DNA of 64,000 nt. It comes from Piscinibacter sp. HJYY11. Lineage in GTDB: Bacteria; Pseudomonadota; Gammaproteobacteria; Burkholderiales; Burkholderiaceae_C. Location of the stretch: contig NZ_JAERQZ010000001.1 of the NCBI RefSeq assembly GCF_016735515.1, forward strand, positions 3,212,746 to 3,276,745. The letters are read 5' to 3'. Numbering within the stretch: position 1 is the first letter of the stretch; every line of letters begins with the position of its first letter. A model generated the notes under the pieces. That model was not told the origin of the DNA and did no database searches. It was given only the letters and a program-made list of their open reading frames with translations. Positions 19,525-29,578 of the stretch are shown here, one piece after another. Position numbers and translations under genes: made by a program.

Positions 19525-20490
19525 ATGTCGAAAACCCCGCAGCACCTCGTCGCGATCCTCGCCTACGACCAGCTCTGCACCTTCGAGTTCGGCTGCGCGG
19601 TCGAGCTCTTCGCGCTGCAGCGCCCGGAGCTCGGCGTCGAGTGGTACCGGCATGCGGTGTGCGCCATCGAGCCCGGCCCGCTGCGCGCGATGGGCGGCCT
19701 CACCGTCGAAGCACCGCACGGCCTGGCCACGCTGCGCCGCGCCGACACGATCGTCGTGCCCGGCTGGCGCGATGCCGACGAGACGCCGCCGCCTGCGCTG
19801 CTGAAGGCCTTGCGTGCGGCCCATGCCCGCGGTGCCCGGGTCACCTCGATCTGCTCGGGCGTCTTCGTGCTCGCCCACGCCGGCCTGCTGGCCGGCAAAC
19901 GTGCCACCACGCATTGGCGTTATGCCGAGAAGCTCGCGAACGCCTTTCCCAACGTGCAGGTCGACGCAAGCGCGCTCTACATCGACGAAGGCCAGGTCAT
20001 CACCTCGGCCGGCTCGGCCGCGGGGCTCGACATGCTCCTGCACCTGGTGCGCCGCGACCACGGCGCGAAGGTCGCCAACCTGGTGGCGCAGCGGCTCGTG
20101 ATGCCGCCGCACCGCGAGGGCGGGCAGGCCCAGTTCGTGCCCCGGCCGATGCCGCGCGAAGAAGAAAGCCCGATCGCGCGGCTGATCGACCTGATGCGCG
20201 AGAACCCGCGCGCCGGGCACACACTGCCCGCGCTCGCCGAGCACGCCGGCATGAGCGTGCGCACCCTGCAGCGCCAGTTCAAGGACGCCACCGGCCTCAC
20301 CCCGCTCGAGTGGCTGGTGCGCGAGCGCATCTCGGTCGCCAAGGAGCTGCTGGAGTCGCACGCCGGGCTCGACATGGAGCAGGTGGCCGAGCTCGCCGGC
20401 TTCGGCTCGCCCGAGTCGCTGCGGCGGCATTTCAGGTTGCAGGGCCTGCCGCCGCCCACCAGCTTCCGGCGGCAGTTCGCGACCGCGTGA
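19525..20490 (+). CDS. ftrA: FtrA-type AraC regulator with DJ-1/PfpI domain
   Basis: A 321-residue GlxA/FtrA-type regulator. Residues 1 to about 185 form a DJ-1/PfpI-like domain (VAILAYDQLCTFEFGCAVEL, VTSICSGVFVLAHAGLL with the elbow Cys, and THWRYAEKL). The C-terminal AraC DNA-binding domain has two helix-turn-helices (LPALAEHAGMSVRTLQRQFK and AGFGSPESLRRHFR). It lies 103 bp from, and divergent to, the rhodanese gene, an arrangement that fits local regulation. The inducer is unknown. The call is strong for family, moderate for the exact symbol. Confidence 0.85.
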   Translation: MSKTPQHLVAILAYDQLCTFEFGCAVELFALQRPELGVEWYRHAVCAIEPGPLRAMGGLTVEAPHGLATLRRADTIVVPGWRDADETPPPALLKALRAAHARGARVTSICSGVFVLAHAGLLAGKRATTHWRYAEKLANAFPNVQVDASALYIDEGQVITSAGSAAGLDMLLHLVRRDHGAKVANLVAQRLVMPPHREGGQAQFVPRPMPREEESPIARLIDLMRENPRAGHTLPALAEHAGMSVRTLQRQFKDATGLTPLEWLVRERISVAKELLESHAGLDMEQVAELAGFGSPESLRRHFRLQGLPPPTSFRRQFATA

Positions 20491-20553
20491 CTTTTGCACT
20501 TGAGCCGGCACGCCTTCGCTCCGAAGACCGAAGACGATCTGGGAGTTTCCAAC

Positions 20554-21612
20554 TTGTCCAAGGACCACAACGAGCGGCGGGCGTCCGACGCGGCCTACCG
20601 AACGGTGTTCGAGGCGTCCCCCGAATACATCACCATCAGCCGCCTGTCCGATGGGCGCACCATCGACGTCAACCCGGGCTTCGAGCGGCTCATGGGCTAT
20701 TCGCTGAAGGACATCCTCGGGCGCACCTCGCTCGAACTCGGCATCTGGGAAGAGCCCGAGCTGCGCAAGGCCTTCCTGCACGCGGTGAAGTCGGGGTCGA
20801 ACCGGCCGTTCTTCTGCCGGCTGGTCACCAAGTCGGGCCGCCGCGTTCCGGTGGAGGCCGCCGGCAGCATCACGGTGATCGATGGCGAGGAAGTGCTGAT
20901 CGTGGTGGTTCGCGATGTGTCGGAACGCGTCGCCAAGGACCAGGAGCTCGCCCGCTACCGCCAGAGCCTGGAGGCGCTCGTCGCCGAGCGCACCGCGGAA
21001 CTGCAGCAGGCGCAGGAGCGTCTGCAGTCGGCGCTGGAGGCCCTGCAGGTGGCGCACGCGGCCGCGGTCGAAGGGGAAAAACGGTCGCGCTTCGAGGCCG
21101 AGCACGACCGCCTGACCGGCCTGCCCAACCGGTCGACGCTGGAAGACCGGCTGTCGCAGGGCATCCATGCGGCGCGCCAGGCCGGGCAGGCCTATGCCGT
21201 GCTCTTCATCGACCTGGACAAGTTCAAGCCGATCAACGATTCGTTCGGCCACCGTGTGGGCGACAAGGTGCTGTGCGACGTGGCGGGGCGCCTGCGCTCG
21301 GCCATCCGCGCGAGCGACACCATCGCGCGCGTGGGAGGCGACGAGTTCGTGGTGGGCCTGGCCCACATGGTCGACGCCCATTCGGCCGACACCGTGGCGC
21401 GCAAGGTCCGGCAGGCCCTGCACGACCCGCTGGTGGTGGAAGGCCACCGCTGCGAGCTGGGGTCGAGCATCGGCATCGCCCTCTTTCCGCGCGATGGGCT
21501 CACGCCCACCGAGCTGATCCAGGCGGCAGACGCGGCGATGTACCAAGCCAAGCAGTCCGGTGCCGGCATCGCCTTCGCTGGAGCACCCGCCGCGTCGGCC
21601 ACGCAGGCGTGA
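20554..21612 (+). CDS. PAS-GGDEF diguanylate cyclase
   Basis: About 352 residues, soluble. A PAS domain (about 20-130: TVFEASPEYITISR, VNPGFERLMGYS), a coiled-coil linker (LVAERTAELQQAQERLQ) and a GGDEF domain. The catalytic motif is intact (RVGGDEFVVG), with an RxxD inhibitory site (RASD) five residues before it, so an active, product-inhibited c-di-GMP synthase is expected. TTG at 20554 was chosen because GGGAG lies eight bases upstream; another TTG at 20494 is in frame. It follows the FtrA gene on the same strand. Confidence 0.87.
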   Translation: MSKDHNERRASDAAYRTVFEASPEYITISRLSDGRTIDVNPGFERLMGYSLKDILGRTSLELGIWEEPELRKAFLHAVKSGSNRPFFCRLVTKSGRRVPVEAAGSITVIDGEEVLIVVVRDVSERVAKDQELARYRQSLEALVAERTAELQQAQERLQSALEALQVAHAAAVEGEKRSRFEAEHDRLTGLPNRSTLEDRLSQGIHAARQAGQAYAVLFIDLDKFKPINDSFGHRVGDKVLCDVAGRLRSAIRASDTIARVGGDEFVVGLAHMVDAHSADTVARKVRQALHDPLVVEGHRCELGSSIGIALFPRDGLTPTELIQAADAAMYQAKQSGAGIAFAGAPAASATQA

Positions 21613-21634
21613 TCGGCGCGGCGGTGGCGCCGCG

Positions 21635-21670
21635 TCTCACGACGCATCTCACGACACATCTCACGACACG
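21635..21670. repeat. Three tandem 12-bp repeats at the end of the hybrid kinase gene
   Basis: Three head-to-tail 12-base units, TCTCACGACGCA, TCTCACGACACA and TCTCACGACACG, run from 21635 to 21670. The last unit contains the stop and final codons of the minus-strand hybrid kinase; the others lie just past it, between convergent genes. This looks like replication slippage. Confidence 0.85.
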
Positions 21671-24600
21671 CCCATCTCCTGCACGCTGGCCAGCGCCGGC
21701 TCCAGCTGGCGCTGCACGGCCTGCAGCAGCGGCTCCAGCGCCGCCGGGTCGCGGTGCAGGCGGCACGCTTCCTCCAGCGCCGCAGCGACGCGTTGCAGGG
21801 CCGGCATGCCGAGGCTGCCGGCGACGCTCTTGAGGTCGTGCGCGAACCGGGTCGCGGCGTCCGCATCGCCGCGGTCGCAGGCGGCACGGAAGCGCGTCAC
21901 GAAGTCGAGCTCGCGCTTGCGGAACATCCCCAGCAGCCGCCGGTACAGCGTCTCGTCACCCATCACGGCGGCGAGGCCGGCGCGCATGTCCACCGCGGGT
22001 GGCGCCGACTCCTGCGACGACGCAGGCGCCGGCGGGCGGACCCATCGCGCCAGCGTGGCGAACAGGTCGTCGACGCGGATCGGCTTGGCGACGTGGTCGT
22101 TCATGCCCGCTTCGAGGACCTTCTGGCGGTCGCCCGCCATGGCGTTGGCGGTCATCGCGATCACCGGCAGGTCCTTCAGCTCGGGGCGGCGGCGCAGCGC
22201 GCGTGTGGCCGCGTAGCCGTCCATCACCGGCATCTGGCAGTCCATCAGCACGGCATCGAAGCGGTCGCGCTCGAGGATGGCCAGCGCCTCACGGCCGTCG
22301 CCGGCGATGTTGACGACGATGCCAACGCGGTTGAGCAGGTCGCGCGCGAGCTGCTGGTTGATGGGGTTGTCTTCGACCAGCAGCACACGTGCGCCGGCGA
22401 GCCCGGCCTGGCGTGCCTGCAGCAGCTCCTGGCGCTGCTCGCTGCGGCTCGGCACGCCACGCGGCCGGCCGAGCGCGGTGGCGCACGCATCGAGCAGGCC
22501 CGAGGGCGTGACCGGTTTCGACAGCAGGCCGGCCACCTGCACTCCGCGCGCCGCGAGCTGGCGTTCGGCCTCGGCGCGGCTGAAGGCGGTGACCATCAGC
22601 ACCGTGGGCGGGCCATGCCGGTCGGCGGCGCGCTCCAGCCGCTCCACGCAGCCGATGCCATCGAGGCCCGGCATGTGCCAGTCGAGCAGCAGCAGCTTGA
22701 AGGGCCGGTCCTGCGCATCGGCCTCGGCGACCGCCTGCAGCGCCTTGATGCCATCGGCCGCCGTCTCGGCCTGCAGGCCGAAGGCCGTCGCCAGCGTGCG
22801 CAGGAGCTCGCGCGCGGCCGGGTGGTCGTCGACCACGAGCACACGCAGGCCCTGCAGGTCGCCGTCCTGCGGCGCGGGTGCGGCATTGGGCTGCAGGCCG
22901 AGGGGCACGCTGAAATGGAAGCAGCTGCCGCGGCCCGGTTCGCTGTCGACCCCGATCTCGCCGCCCATGCGCTCGACGAGGTGGCGGCAGATCGCCAGGC
23001 CCAGCCCGGTGCCGCCATAGCGCCGGCTGGTCGAGGCATCGGCCTGGGTGAACGGCTGGAACAGGCGCGTGCGGGCCTCGGGCGTGAGGCCGATGCCGGT
23101 GTCGCGCACCTCGAAGCGCAGCGTCACGCGCTGACCTTCGCGCGCGCACTCGGTCACCGCGACCGTGACCTCGCCGCGCTCGGTGAACTTGACCGCGTTG
23201 TTGCTCAGGTTCAGCAGCACCTGGCCGAGCCGCGAGGGATCGCCCACGAGGGCGGTCGGCAGCCCGGGCGGCAGCTCGAACAGCAGCTCGAGGCCCTTTT
23301 CCTCGGCCCGCATGCCCACGAGCGTGGCGAGCTGGTCCAGCACGTCGCCGAGCGCGAAGGGGATCTCCTCGATCTCCAGCCGGCCGGCTTCGATCTTCGA
23401 GAAGTCGAGGATGTCGTTGATGATGCCCAGCAGCGACTCGGCGGCACGGTGCACCTTGTCGATGTAGTTGCGCTGGCACGCGTCCAGCCCGGTCTGCAGC
23501 GCGAGGTACGACATGCCGAGGATGGCGTTCATCGGCGTGCGGATCTCGTGGCTCATGTTGGCGAGGAACTCGCTCTTGGCCCGCGTCGAGGCTTCGGCCG
23601 CATGCTGCGCACGGGCCAGCTCCTCGGTGCGCTCGATCACCCGCCGCTCCAGGTCTTCGGCCACTTCGCGCGCGGCACGTTCACGCTCGTCGAAGCGGCG
23701 GTGCAGGTGGTGCACGCGCCAGCGGTACGCGAGCCACAGCGTGGCGAGCAGTCCCGCGCCGGCCAGCAGGATGAACGGCCACCGCGTGTACCACGGCGGC
23801 GGAATGTTCAGGCGCAGCGACGGCGCGCTCTCGTTCCAGTCGCCGCGCGGCCCGCGCGCCTGCACGCGGAAGGTGTAGTCGCCCGGCGGCAGCGTCGTGT
23901 AGGTCGCGCTGCGGCGGCTGCTGTCGGTCTCGTTCCATTTCGCTTCGAGCCCTTCCAGCCGGTACCGGTAGCGCGTGCGCACCGGGTCGACATAGTTGAG
24001 CGCGGCGAACTCGAACGAGACGATGCTGCCCGAGGCCAGTGCCAGCGAATCGGTGGACCAGATCGGCTGCGTGAGCGGCCCGCTGCCCGGCACGACTGGC
24101 TCGCCGAAGAGGCGCACATCGGTCAGGTACACCGGCAACGCACGCTCGCGCCCGTTGAAGTGCGAGGGAAAGAACGCCACCACGCCCTTCTGCGAGCCGA
24201 AGAACATCTCGCCGTTCGCGCTGCGGGTGGCCACCGCGGGGTTGGCGAAGCGGTCGGTCAGCAGGCCGTCCGACGCGTGGTAGTTGGTGAAGGTCTCGGC
24301 ATGCGGGTCGAAGCGCGACACGCCGTTCGGCGTGCTGATCCACAGCCGCCCGTCGTCTTCTTCCAGGATGCCGATGGCCATGTCCGCGGGCAGCCCGGAG
24401 CGCGAGGCGTAGGAGGTGAAGGTCGCGGTGCGCGGGTCGAGCTTGCCGAGCCCGCGGAAGGTCGCGGCCCACACCATGCCCGCGCGGTCGACGTGGACCG
24501 AGCTGACGCGGTTGTGGCCGGGCGGTTGTGCAGTGCGCAGCGGCGCGTCGAAGAGCTCGAAGCGGCCGGTGCGGGGATCGAAGCGTTGCAGGCCGCGTGA

Positions 24601-26193
24601 CGAGGTCGCGAGCCACAGCGCGCCGGTCGCGTCCTCGGCGATCGAGCGGTACTGCACCAGCCCGCCCGGGCTCGGTCGGAACGTGCTGAAGTCCTGTGTC
24701 GCCGCGTCCCAGCGGCTGAGGCCGAAGTCGGTTGCCACCCACAGCTGGCCGCCGCGGTCGACGCGTAGCGCCGTGACCCGGTCGTGGTTGAGCGAACGCG
24801 GGTCCGAGGGGCGGTGGGCATACGTCGTGAAGCGGCCGGACCCCGGGTCGAAGCGCACGAGGCCGTTGCCGTTCGTGCCGAACCAGAGCTGGCTCGCGCC
24901 GTCCTTCGCGATCGCGCTGACCCCGCGCGCGAAGACGGGCTGATCGACCTGCGTGGCCTGGTCCGTCCTGCGGTCGACCCGGTTCAGGCCCCGGTCGGTG
25001 CCGACCCACAGCGTGTCGGCGTCATCCGCGTAGGCCGCCGTCACCGCGCCTTTGCCCAGGCTCGCGGGGTTGGCCCGCTGATGGCGGTACGCCCGGAAGC
25101 GCGGGCGCTCGGAATTGAAGCGGTAGACCGCGCCGGACTTGGTCAGGGTCCAGAACTGCTCGTCGCGGTCGCGGAAGAGGCCGACGACGAGGTCCTCGCG
25201 CAAGCCGTCCGGATCGTCGGGGTTGCTCTGGTACCAGATGGCCTGCCGGCGGTCGGGCGTGAGCTTCACCAGCCCGAGCTTGTGGCTGCCGAGCCAGAGT
25301 GCACGGTCGCGGTCCTCCTGGATCGAGACCACGCCGGACGACGCATTCGGCAGCAGCCCGCCATTGCGGAACGCATAGACCGTGACCGCGCCGCTCGCGA
25401 CGTCGACCGAGGCCAGGTCGCCACCGGCCGACAGGCCGAACCAGAGCATGCCGCTGCTGTCCACGAATGGCCGGGCCGGAAAGCCCGTGCTGACGAACTT
25501 GCGCCCCTCGGCGGTTTCGAGCTTGAGGTGACGCGTGACCTTGCCTGAGCGGCGATCGAGCGCGTACAGCCCCTCGCTGCTGGTGATCCACAGGTTGCCG
25601 TCGTTTGCGGCCGCCATCGCGATCACGCGGGTCTCGCCGACCGAGGGTGTGTAGCGCGGGCGATGGCAGGTCGTCTTCGTGGTGGCCGGGTCGAGCGCCG
25701 TCACGCCGTCGTCGGTCGCGAGCCAGATGATGCCGTCCGGGTCATCGACGATGTCGTGGGCGATCGCCACGGTGCCGCAGTCGTTGTTCGGCGACCGGTA
25801 CTGCTTGAAGCTGCCGGTCGCGGGGTCGTAGCGGTTGAGCGAATCGTCGGCCCCGATCCACAGCCGCCCTGCGCGGTCGGTCGCGAACGAGTGGCCGATC
25901 ATGTGGCCGACGCTGTGGGCGCTCTCGCGCTCCGGGACCTTCATGAACCCGTGGCCGTCGTAGCGCCGCAAGCCATCGGAGGCGCTCAGCCAGAGGAAGC
26001 CGTAGCGGTCCTGGGCCATCCGCTGCAACGCGAGCGGCGTGGACGACGCTGACAGCGGGTGGAACTGCAGCGGCGCCCCCGCGACCAGGGGCACGTCGAC
26101 GACGGCAATGTCTTGCGCCCGACAGGCCCCGCCTGTCGCCAGCGCCACCAGAGCGGAGGACAGCGCAACAACCTGACGGAACCGCCTGTTCAT
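21661..26193 (-). CDS. Hybrid sensor kinase with periplasmic propeller, two receivers and Hpt
   Basis: About 1,510 residues. Signal peptide ([15 protein letters not shown]), then roughly a dozen Reg_prop beta-propeller repeats (recurrent LWLGT/LWIGTxxGLxR-like strings), a Y_Y_Y domain ([15 protein letters not shown]), one membrane helix ([19 protein letters not shown], about residue 805), HisKA with [11 protein letters not shown] (His near 880), HATPase_c, receiver 1 (Asp in LLLDWHMPG, near 1170), receiver 2 (Asp in [11 protein letters not shown], near 1317) and a C-terminal Hpt domain ([12 protein letters not shown], His near 1452). The phosphorelay is complete but there is no DNA-binding domain. 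The architecture resembles Bacteroides polysaccharide sensors. The ATG at 26193 was chosen because it begins the signal peptide. Confidence 0.9.
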   Translation of the reverse strand: MNRRFRQVVALSSALVALATGGACRAQDIAVVDVPLVAGAPLQFHPLSASSTPLALQRMAQDRYGFLWLSASDGLRRYDGHGFMKVPERESAHSVGHMIGHSFATDRAGRLWIGADDSLNRYDPATGSFKQYRSPNNDCGTVAIAHDIVDDPDGIIWLATDDGVTALDPATTKTTCHRPRYTPSVGETRVIAMAAANDGNLWITSSEGLYALDRRSGKVTRHLKLETAEGRKFVSTGFPARPFVDSSGMLWFGLSAGGDLASVDVASGAVTVYAFRNGGLLPNASSGVVSIQEDRDRALWLGSHKLGLVKLTPDRRQAIWYQSNPDDPDGLREDLVVGLFRDRDEQFWTLTKSGAVYRFNSERPRFRAYRHQRANPASLGKGAVTAAYADDADTLWVGTDRGLNRVDRRTDQATQVDQPVFARGVSAIAKDGASQLWFGTNGNGLVRFDPGSGRFTTYAHRPSDPRSLNHDRVTALRVDRGGQLWVATDFGLSRWDAATQDFSTFRPSPGGLVQYRSIAEDATGALWLATSSRGLQRFDPRTGRFELFDAPLRTAQPPGHNRVSSVHVDRAGMVWAATFRGLGKLDPRTATFTSYASRSGLPADMAIGILEEDDGRLWISTPNGVSRFDPHAETFTNYHASDGLLTDRFANPAVATRSANGEMFFGSQKGVVAFFPSHFNGRERALPVYLTDVRLFGEPVVPGSGPLTQPIWSTDSLALASGSIVSFEFAALNYVDPVRTRYRYRLEGLEAKWNETDSSRRSATYTTLPPGDYTFRVQARGPRGDWNESAPSLRLNIPPPWYTRWPFILLAGAGLLATLWLAYRWRVHHLHRRFDERERAAREVAEDLERRVIERTEELARAQHAAEASTRAKSEFLANMSHEIRTPMNAILGMSYLALQTGLDACQRNYIDKVHRAAESLLGIINDILDFSKIEAGRLEIEEIPFALGDVLDQLATLVGMRAEEKGLELLFELPPGLPTALVGDPSRLGQVLLNLSNNAVKFTERGEVTVAVTECAREGQRVTLRFEVRDTGIGLTPEARTRLFQPFTQADASTSRRYGGTGLGLAICRHLVERMGGEIGVDSEPGRGSCFHFSVPLGLQPNAAPAPQDGDLQGLRVLVVDDHPAARELLRTLATAFGLQAETAADGIKALQAVAEADAQDRPFKLLLLDWHMPGLDGIGCVERLERAADRHGPPTVLMVTAFSRAEAERQLAARGVQVAGLLSKPVTPSGLLDACATALGRPRGVPSRSEQRQELLQARQAGLAGARVLLVEDNPINQQLARDLLNRVGIVVNIAGDGREALAILERDRFDAVLMDCQMPVMDGYAATRALRRRPELKDLPVIAMTANAMAGDRQKVLEAGMNDHVAKPIRVDDLFATLARWVRPPAPASSQESAPPAVDMRAGLAAVMGDETLYRRLLGMFRKRELDFVTRFRAACDRGDADAATRFAHDLKSVAGSLGMPALQRVAAALEEACRLHRDPAALEPLLQAVQRQLEPALASVQEMGVS

Positions 26194-26260
26194 GACGCCC
26201 CCTCGTGCGCCAACGCCCTGATCGAGCGGTGCAAGGCGCACATCCGGAGTATTGCCAGCC

Positions 26261-26282
26261 CCCGGGGCGGGTGTGCCCCGGG
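26261..26282. repeat. Inverted repeat between kinase and NmrA genes
   Basis: CCCGGGGC (26261-26268) and GCCCCGGG (26275-26282) form an eight-base-pair GC stem with a six-base loop. It lies between the end of the NmrA-type gene and the start of the hybrid kinase, both on the minus strand. No T-run follows on either side, so it is a weak terminator candidate at best. Confidence 0.5.
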
Positions 26283-26304
26283 ATAACGCGAGGCAGGAGC
26301 GGGG

Positions 26305-27189
26305 TCAGGCGGCTTGCGGCGCGGTGGCAGCCGTCAGTTCGGCCACCAGCCCCGCGTAACGCCGCAGCGGGCGCCCGAGCAGGGCTTCGAGGCGCTTCAC
26401 CGCCGCCGCCCCGGGCACCATGCCCTGCTGCTGGATGCGGGCCATCATCAGGCGCATGTCGTAGGCCATCCAGCCGGGCGCGAAGCCGGCCAGTTGCGCT
26501 TCGAAGGCAGCGAGGTCATTGCCGCCGTAGACGACCTCGCGGCCCAGGGCCTCGCTCCAGACGGCCGCGGCGGACGTACCGGTCAGGAGCTCCGGGCCGA
26601 CCACGTCGAGGGTGATGCGCGGCAGCGGGCCCTCGGCGCGGTCGCGCCGCAGCAGCTCGGCGACCGCCACGTCGGCGATGTCGCGGGTGTCCACCATGGC
26701 CACGCCGGCCGATCCGATGGGCATCGGGTAGACGCCGTGGCCCTCGACGACCGCCTGGACCTGTCGGTCGTTCTGCATGAAGTAGGCCGGGCGCAGGACC
26801 GTGGCCGGGAGGTCCAGGGTCTCGATCATGCGTTCGACCGTGTGCTTGCCCGTGAAGTGCGGCACGTCGGTGTAGGCGTCGGCGTGGATCACCGACAGGT
26901 AGACGATGCGCTCGACCCCCGCCTCACGGGCGAGGTTGAGGGTGATCAAGGCCTGCGTCACTTCGTCAGGCGTCACCGCGTTCAGCAGGAAGAGGGTTCG
27001 GGTCGAGGCCAGGGCGCGCCGCATCGAGGCGACGTCGGTCAGGTCGGCGACGACCTCGCTGGCGCCGGGGGGCAGGGCCGCCTTGCCGGCCGTGCGGACC
27101 AGGGCCTTGACGGGGGCGCCTGCACGGGCCAGCCCTTGGACGACCAGCGAGCCGATGGTGCCGGTGGCACCGGTGACGAGGATGCTCAT
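26305..27189 (-). CDS. NmrA-type NAD(P)-binding oxidoreductase/regulator
   Basis: A 294-residue atypical short-chain dehydrogenase of the NmrA/QOR2 type. The N-terminus has the nucleotide-binding loop VTGATGTIGSLV, then VKALVRTAGKA and a DLTD turn. The middle region has YLSVIHADAYTDVPHFTGKH, without the classic YxxxK catalytic pair, and PATVLRPAYFMQN. It is cytoplasmic. It is divergent from a LysR regulator gene at 27301 with a 111-bp shared upstream region, a standard arrangement for LysR control. The substrate is unknown. Confidence 0.88.
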   Translation of the reverse strand: MSILVTGATGTIGSLVVQGLARAGAPVKALVRTAGKAALPPGASEVVADLTDVASMRRALASTRTLFLLNAVTPDEVTQALITLNLAREAGVERIVYLSVIHADAYTDVPHFTGKHTVERMIETLDLPATVLRPAYFMQNDRQVQAVVEGHGVYPMPIGSAGVAMVDTRDIADVAVAELLRRDRAEGPLPRITLDVVGPELLTGTSAAAVWSEALGREVVYGGNDLAAFEAQLAGFAPGWMAYDMRLMMARIQQQGMVPGAAAVKRLEALLGRPLRRYAGLVAELTAATAPQAA

Positions 27190-27300
27190 GACATTTCTCC
27201 GGGGTGAGTGGTTGCGACGGGGTGAACGATAGGCCGTTGCACGGAATAAACACAGACGCCAGAATGAAAACAGTCTGTCTCGAATCTGGAACACCTGCCC

Positions 27301-28182
27301 ATGGACCTGAACGCCCTGTCGGACTTCACCCTCGTCGCGGCGCATGGCGGCTTCGGACGCGCCAGCCGCACGGGGCGGCGTTCCAAGGCCACGCTGTCCC
27401 GGCGCATCGCCGACTTGGAAAGCCAGCTCGGCGTGCGCCTCATCGAGCGCGGCGCCAAGGGGCTTGAGCTCACGGAGGCGGGCTACCTGCTCCTGAGCCG
27501 CACCGAAGGCCCGATGCACGAAGTGGTGGAGGCCCTGACCGCGGTGCGCGAGGGCACGGGCAAACCGCGCGGTCTCCTGCGGATCGCGGCGCCGGTGCTG
27601 TTTGCACAGCTGGCCCTCGGCCGCCTGTGTGCGGAGTTCCGCCAGCTCCACCCCGAGGTGACGGTCGAGGTGGTCTCGGAAGACCGGCTCGTCGACCTGG
27701 TGGAGGAACGCTTCGACGTGGCCATCCGGCCCAACCCGCGCCCCGACACCGCACTCGTCGGCCGCCGTTTCGCGCGCGACCGGCTGCTGGTGGTGGCAGC
27801 GCCCTCGGTGCCCAAGCCGCGGCCGGCGCGCCAACCGGTGCCGGTGCAGGCCGTCGTGATGTCGACACGCGAGGGCGACACCTGGGCCCTCGAAGACAGC
27901 CGTCTCGTGCTGCAGCCGCTGCCCGTCCTGCGCCTGTCGTCGATGCTGATGCTGCGCGACGCCGCCCTGGTGGGCGCCGGCGCGGCCCTGCTGCCGCAGT
28001 CAATCGTGTCGGGCCACCTGGCGCGCGGCGAACTCGTGAACTGGGGCGCCGCGGCCGGCCAGCAAGTCGACCTGTGGGTGCTGCACACCTCGCGGCGGCT
28101 GGCGAGCCCGAAGGTCAACGCGTTCGTGGACTTCATGTGCGCCCGGCATCATCCCGACGGGCCGCTGGTGCTGGCGGCGTAA
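27301..28182 (+). CDS. LysR family transcriptional regulator
   Basis: A 293-residue LysR-type regulator. The N-terminal winged helix reads ALSDFTLVAAHGGFGRASR, followed by RSKATLSRRIADLESQLGVR and LIERG. The C-terminal effector domain has LLRIAAPVLFAQLALGRL and FDVAIRPNPRPDTALVGRR. The length is normal for the family. It is divergent from the NmrA-type oxidoreductase gene, which is the most likely target. It is followed on the same strand by the antiporter-like gene after a 121-bp gap. Confidence 0.92.
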   Translation: MDLNALSDFTLVAAHGGFGRASRTGRRSKATLSRRIADLESQLGVRLIERGAKGLELTEAGYLLLSRTEGPMHEVVEALTAVREGTGKPRGLLRIAAPVLFAQLALGRLCAEFRQLHPEVTVEVVSEDRLVDLVEERFDVAIRPNPRPDTALVGRRFARDRLLVVAAPSVPKPRPARQPVPVQAVVMSTREGDTWALEDSRLVLQPLPVLRLSSMLMLRDAALVGAGAALLPQSIVSGHLARGELVNWGAAAGQQVDLWVLHTSRRLASPKVNAFVDFMCARHHPDGPLVLAA

Positions 28183-28303
28183 TGCCGGCTGGGCGGTGCC
28201 CGCCTGCCCGTAAACTGCGCGCCGGGTGCTGGGCCGCAGACACGGTGCAGCAGGTTCATGCGACGGTCGGGCCGCCTCGCGGCCGCTTCACGACCAGACC
28301 CTC

Positions 28304-29563
28304 ATGACCGACCCCACGATCGACCTGATCGCCGCCGCCGTCTTCGGCGTGGCCGTCCTCCACACCTTTGTCGCCAAGCTGTTCGAGCGCCTGGCCCACC
28401 GCTACCCCCGGCACGCCGGCCTCTTCCACCTGCTGGGCGAAGTCGAGGTGGTGTTCGGCTTCTGGGCCATCGTGCTGGTGCTCGTGATGGCGCTGATCGC
28501 TGGCGGCGGCGCGGCGCTGGGCTATGCCGAGTCGCGCAACTACACCGAGCCGCTCTTCGTCTTCGTCGTGATGGTGGTGGCGGCGTCGCGCCCCGTGCTG
28601 CAGACCGTCTTGCGCGCCGTCGCGGGCCTGGCCCGGCTCTCGCCCCTGCCCACGCCGCTGGCCTCGGCCTGGCTGGGGCTGGCGGTCGTGCCGCTGATGG
28701 GGTCGCTGGTCACCGAGCCCGCGGCCATGACGCTGGCGGCCCTGCTGCTCGCCCCGCTGGTGTTCAAGCCCGGGGTGCCCGAGCGCATCAAGTACCTGGC
28801 GCTGGGCGTGCTGTTCGTCAACGTCTCCATCGGCGGCACGCTGACGTCGTATGCCGCGCCACCGGTGCTGATGGTGGCCAGCACCTGGCAGTGGGACAGC
28901 ACCTTCATGCTCGCGACCTTCGGCTGGAAGGCGGCGCTGGCCGTGGCGATCAACGCCTCGGTGGCCACCGTCCTGCTGCGCCCGCACCTGCTTGCCGCGC
29001 CCGCGGGCGCCGAGGAAGCGCAGGGCCCACCGGTGCCGATGCTGGTGGTCGCGGTCCACCTCGCGCTGCTGGCCGGCGTGGTGCTGATGGCCCACCACCC
29101 GGTGGCCTTCCTGGCGCTCTTCCTGCTGTTCCTGGGCTTCACGCAGGCCTACGAGCGCTACCAGAGCCCCCTCATCCTCAAGGAAGCCCTGCTGGTGGGC
29201 TTCTTCCTCGCGGGCCTGGTGGTGCTCGGCGGGCTGCAGCGCTGGTGGCTGCAGCCGATCGTCGCGGGCCTGGAGCCGCTGGCCCTGTTCTTCGGCGCGC
29301 TTGGGCTGACCGCCGTCACCGACAACGCGGCGCTGACCTACCTGGGCTCGCTGATCTCGGGCATCTCCGACGAGTCGAAGTACATGCTGGTGGCCGGCGC
29401 CGTGGCCGGCGGCGGGCTGACCGTCATCGCCAACGCGCCCAACCCGGCCGGCGTGGCCCTGCTGAAGCGCGGCTTCACCGACGAGTCGATCGGGGCCGGC
29501 GGCCTGCTGCTGGGCGCGCTCGGGCCGACGGCCGTGGCGGCCGCGGCCTTCCTGCTGCTTTGA
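28304..29563 (+). CDS. Putative Na+/H+ antiporter-like membrane protein
   Basis: A 419-residue polytopic inner-membrane protein with about 11-12 predicted helices, resembling the putative Na+/H+ antiporter family (Na_H_antiport_2 type). Conserved-looking polar sites inside helices include SLVTEPAAMTLAALLL, GVLFVNVSIGGTLTSYAAPP and AVTDNAALTYLGSLISG, plus ANAPNPAGVALLK near the C-terminus. There is no cytoplasmic domain. It stands after the LysR gene and converges on the GH74-like gene with a 15-bp gap. Ion specificity is unproven. Confidence 0.8.
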   Translation: MTDPTIDLIAAAVFGVAVLHTFVAKLFERLAHRYPRHAGLFHLLGEVEVVFGFWAIVLVLVMALIAGGGAALGYAESRNYTEPLFVFVVMVVAASRPVLQTVLRAVAGLARLSPLPTPLASAWLGLAVVPLMGSLVTEPAAMTLAALLLAPLVFKPGVPERIKYLALGVLFVNVSIGGTLTSYAAPPVLMVASTWQWDSTFMLATFGWKAALAVAINASVATVLLRPHLLAAPAGAEEAQGPPVPMLVVAVHLALLAGVVLMAHHPVAFLALFLLFLGFTQAYERYQSPLILKEALLVGFFLAGLVVLGGLQRWWLQPIVAGLEPLALFFGALGLTAVTDNAALTYLGSLISGISDESKYMLVAGAVAGGGLTVIANAPNPAGVALLKRGFTDESIGAGGLLLGALGPTAVAAAAFLLL

Positions 29564-29578
29564 ACGGGCGCGCGGCCG

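Noticed and set aside
19459..21546. 695-codon minus-strand frame
   Set aside because: Antisense to ftrA and the PAS-GGDEF gene, both of which have intact catalytic or DNA-binding motifs.
21635..21670. Possible CRISPR array
   Set aside because: Three 12-base units are contiguous without spacers; this is a simple tandem repeat.
21754..24600. 948-codon plus-strand frame
   Set aside because: Antisense to the hybrid kinase, whose H, D and Hpt motifs are all in register on the minus strand.
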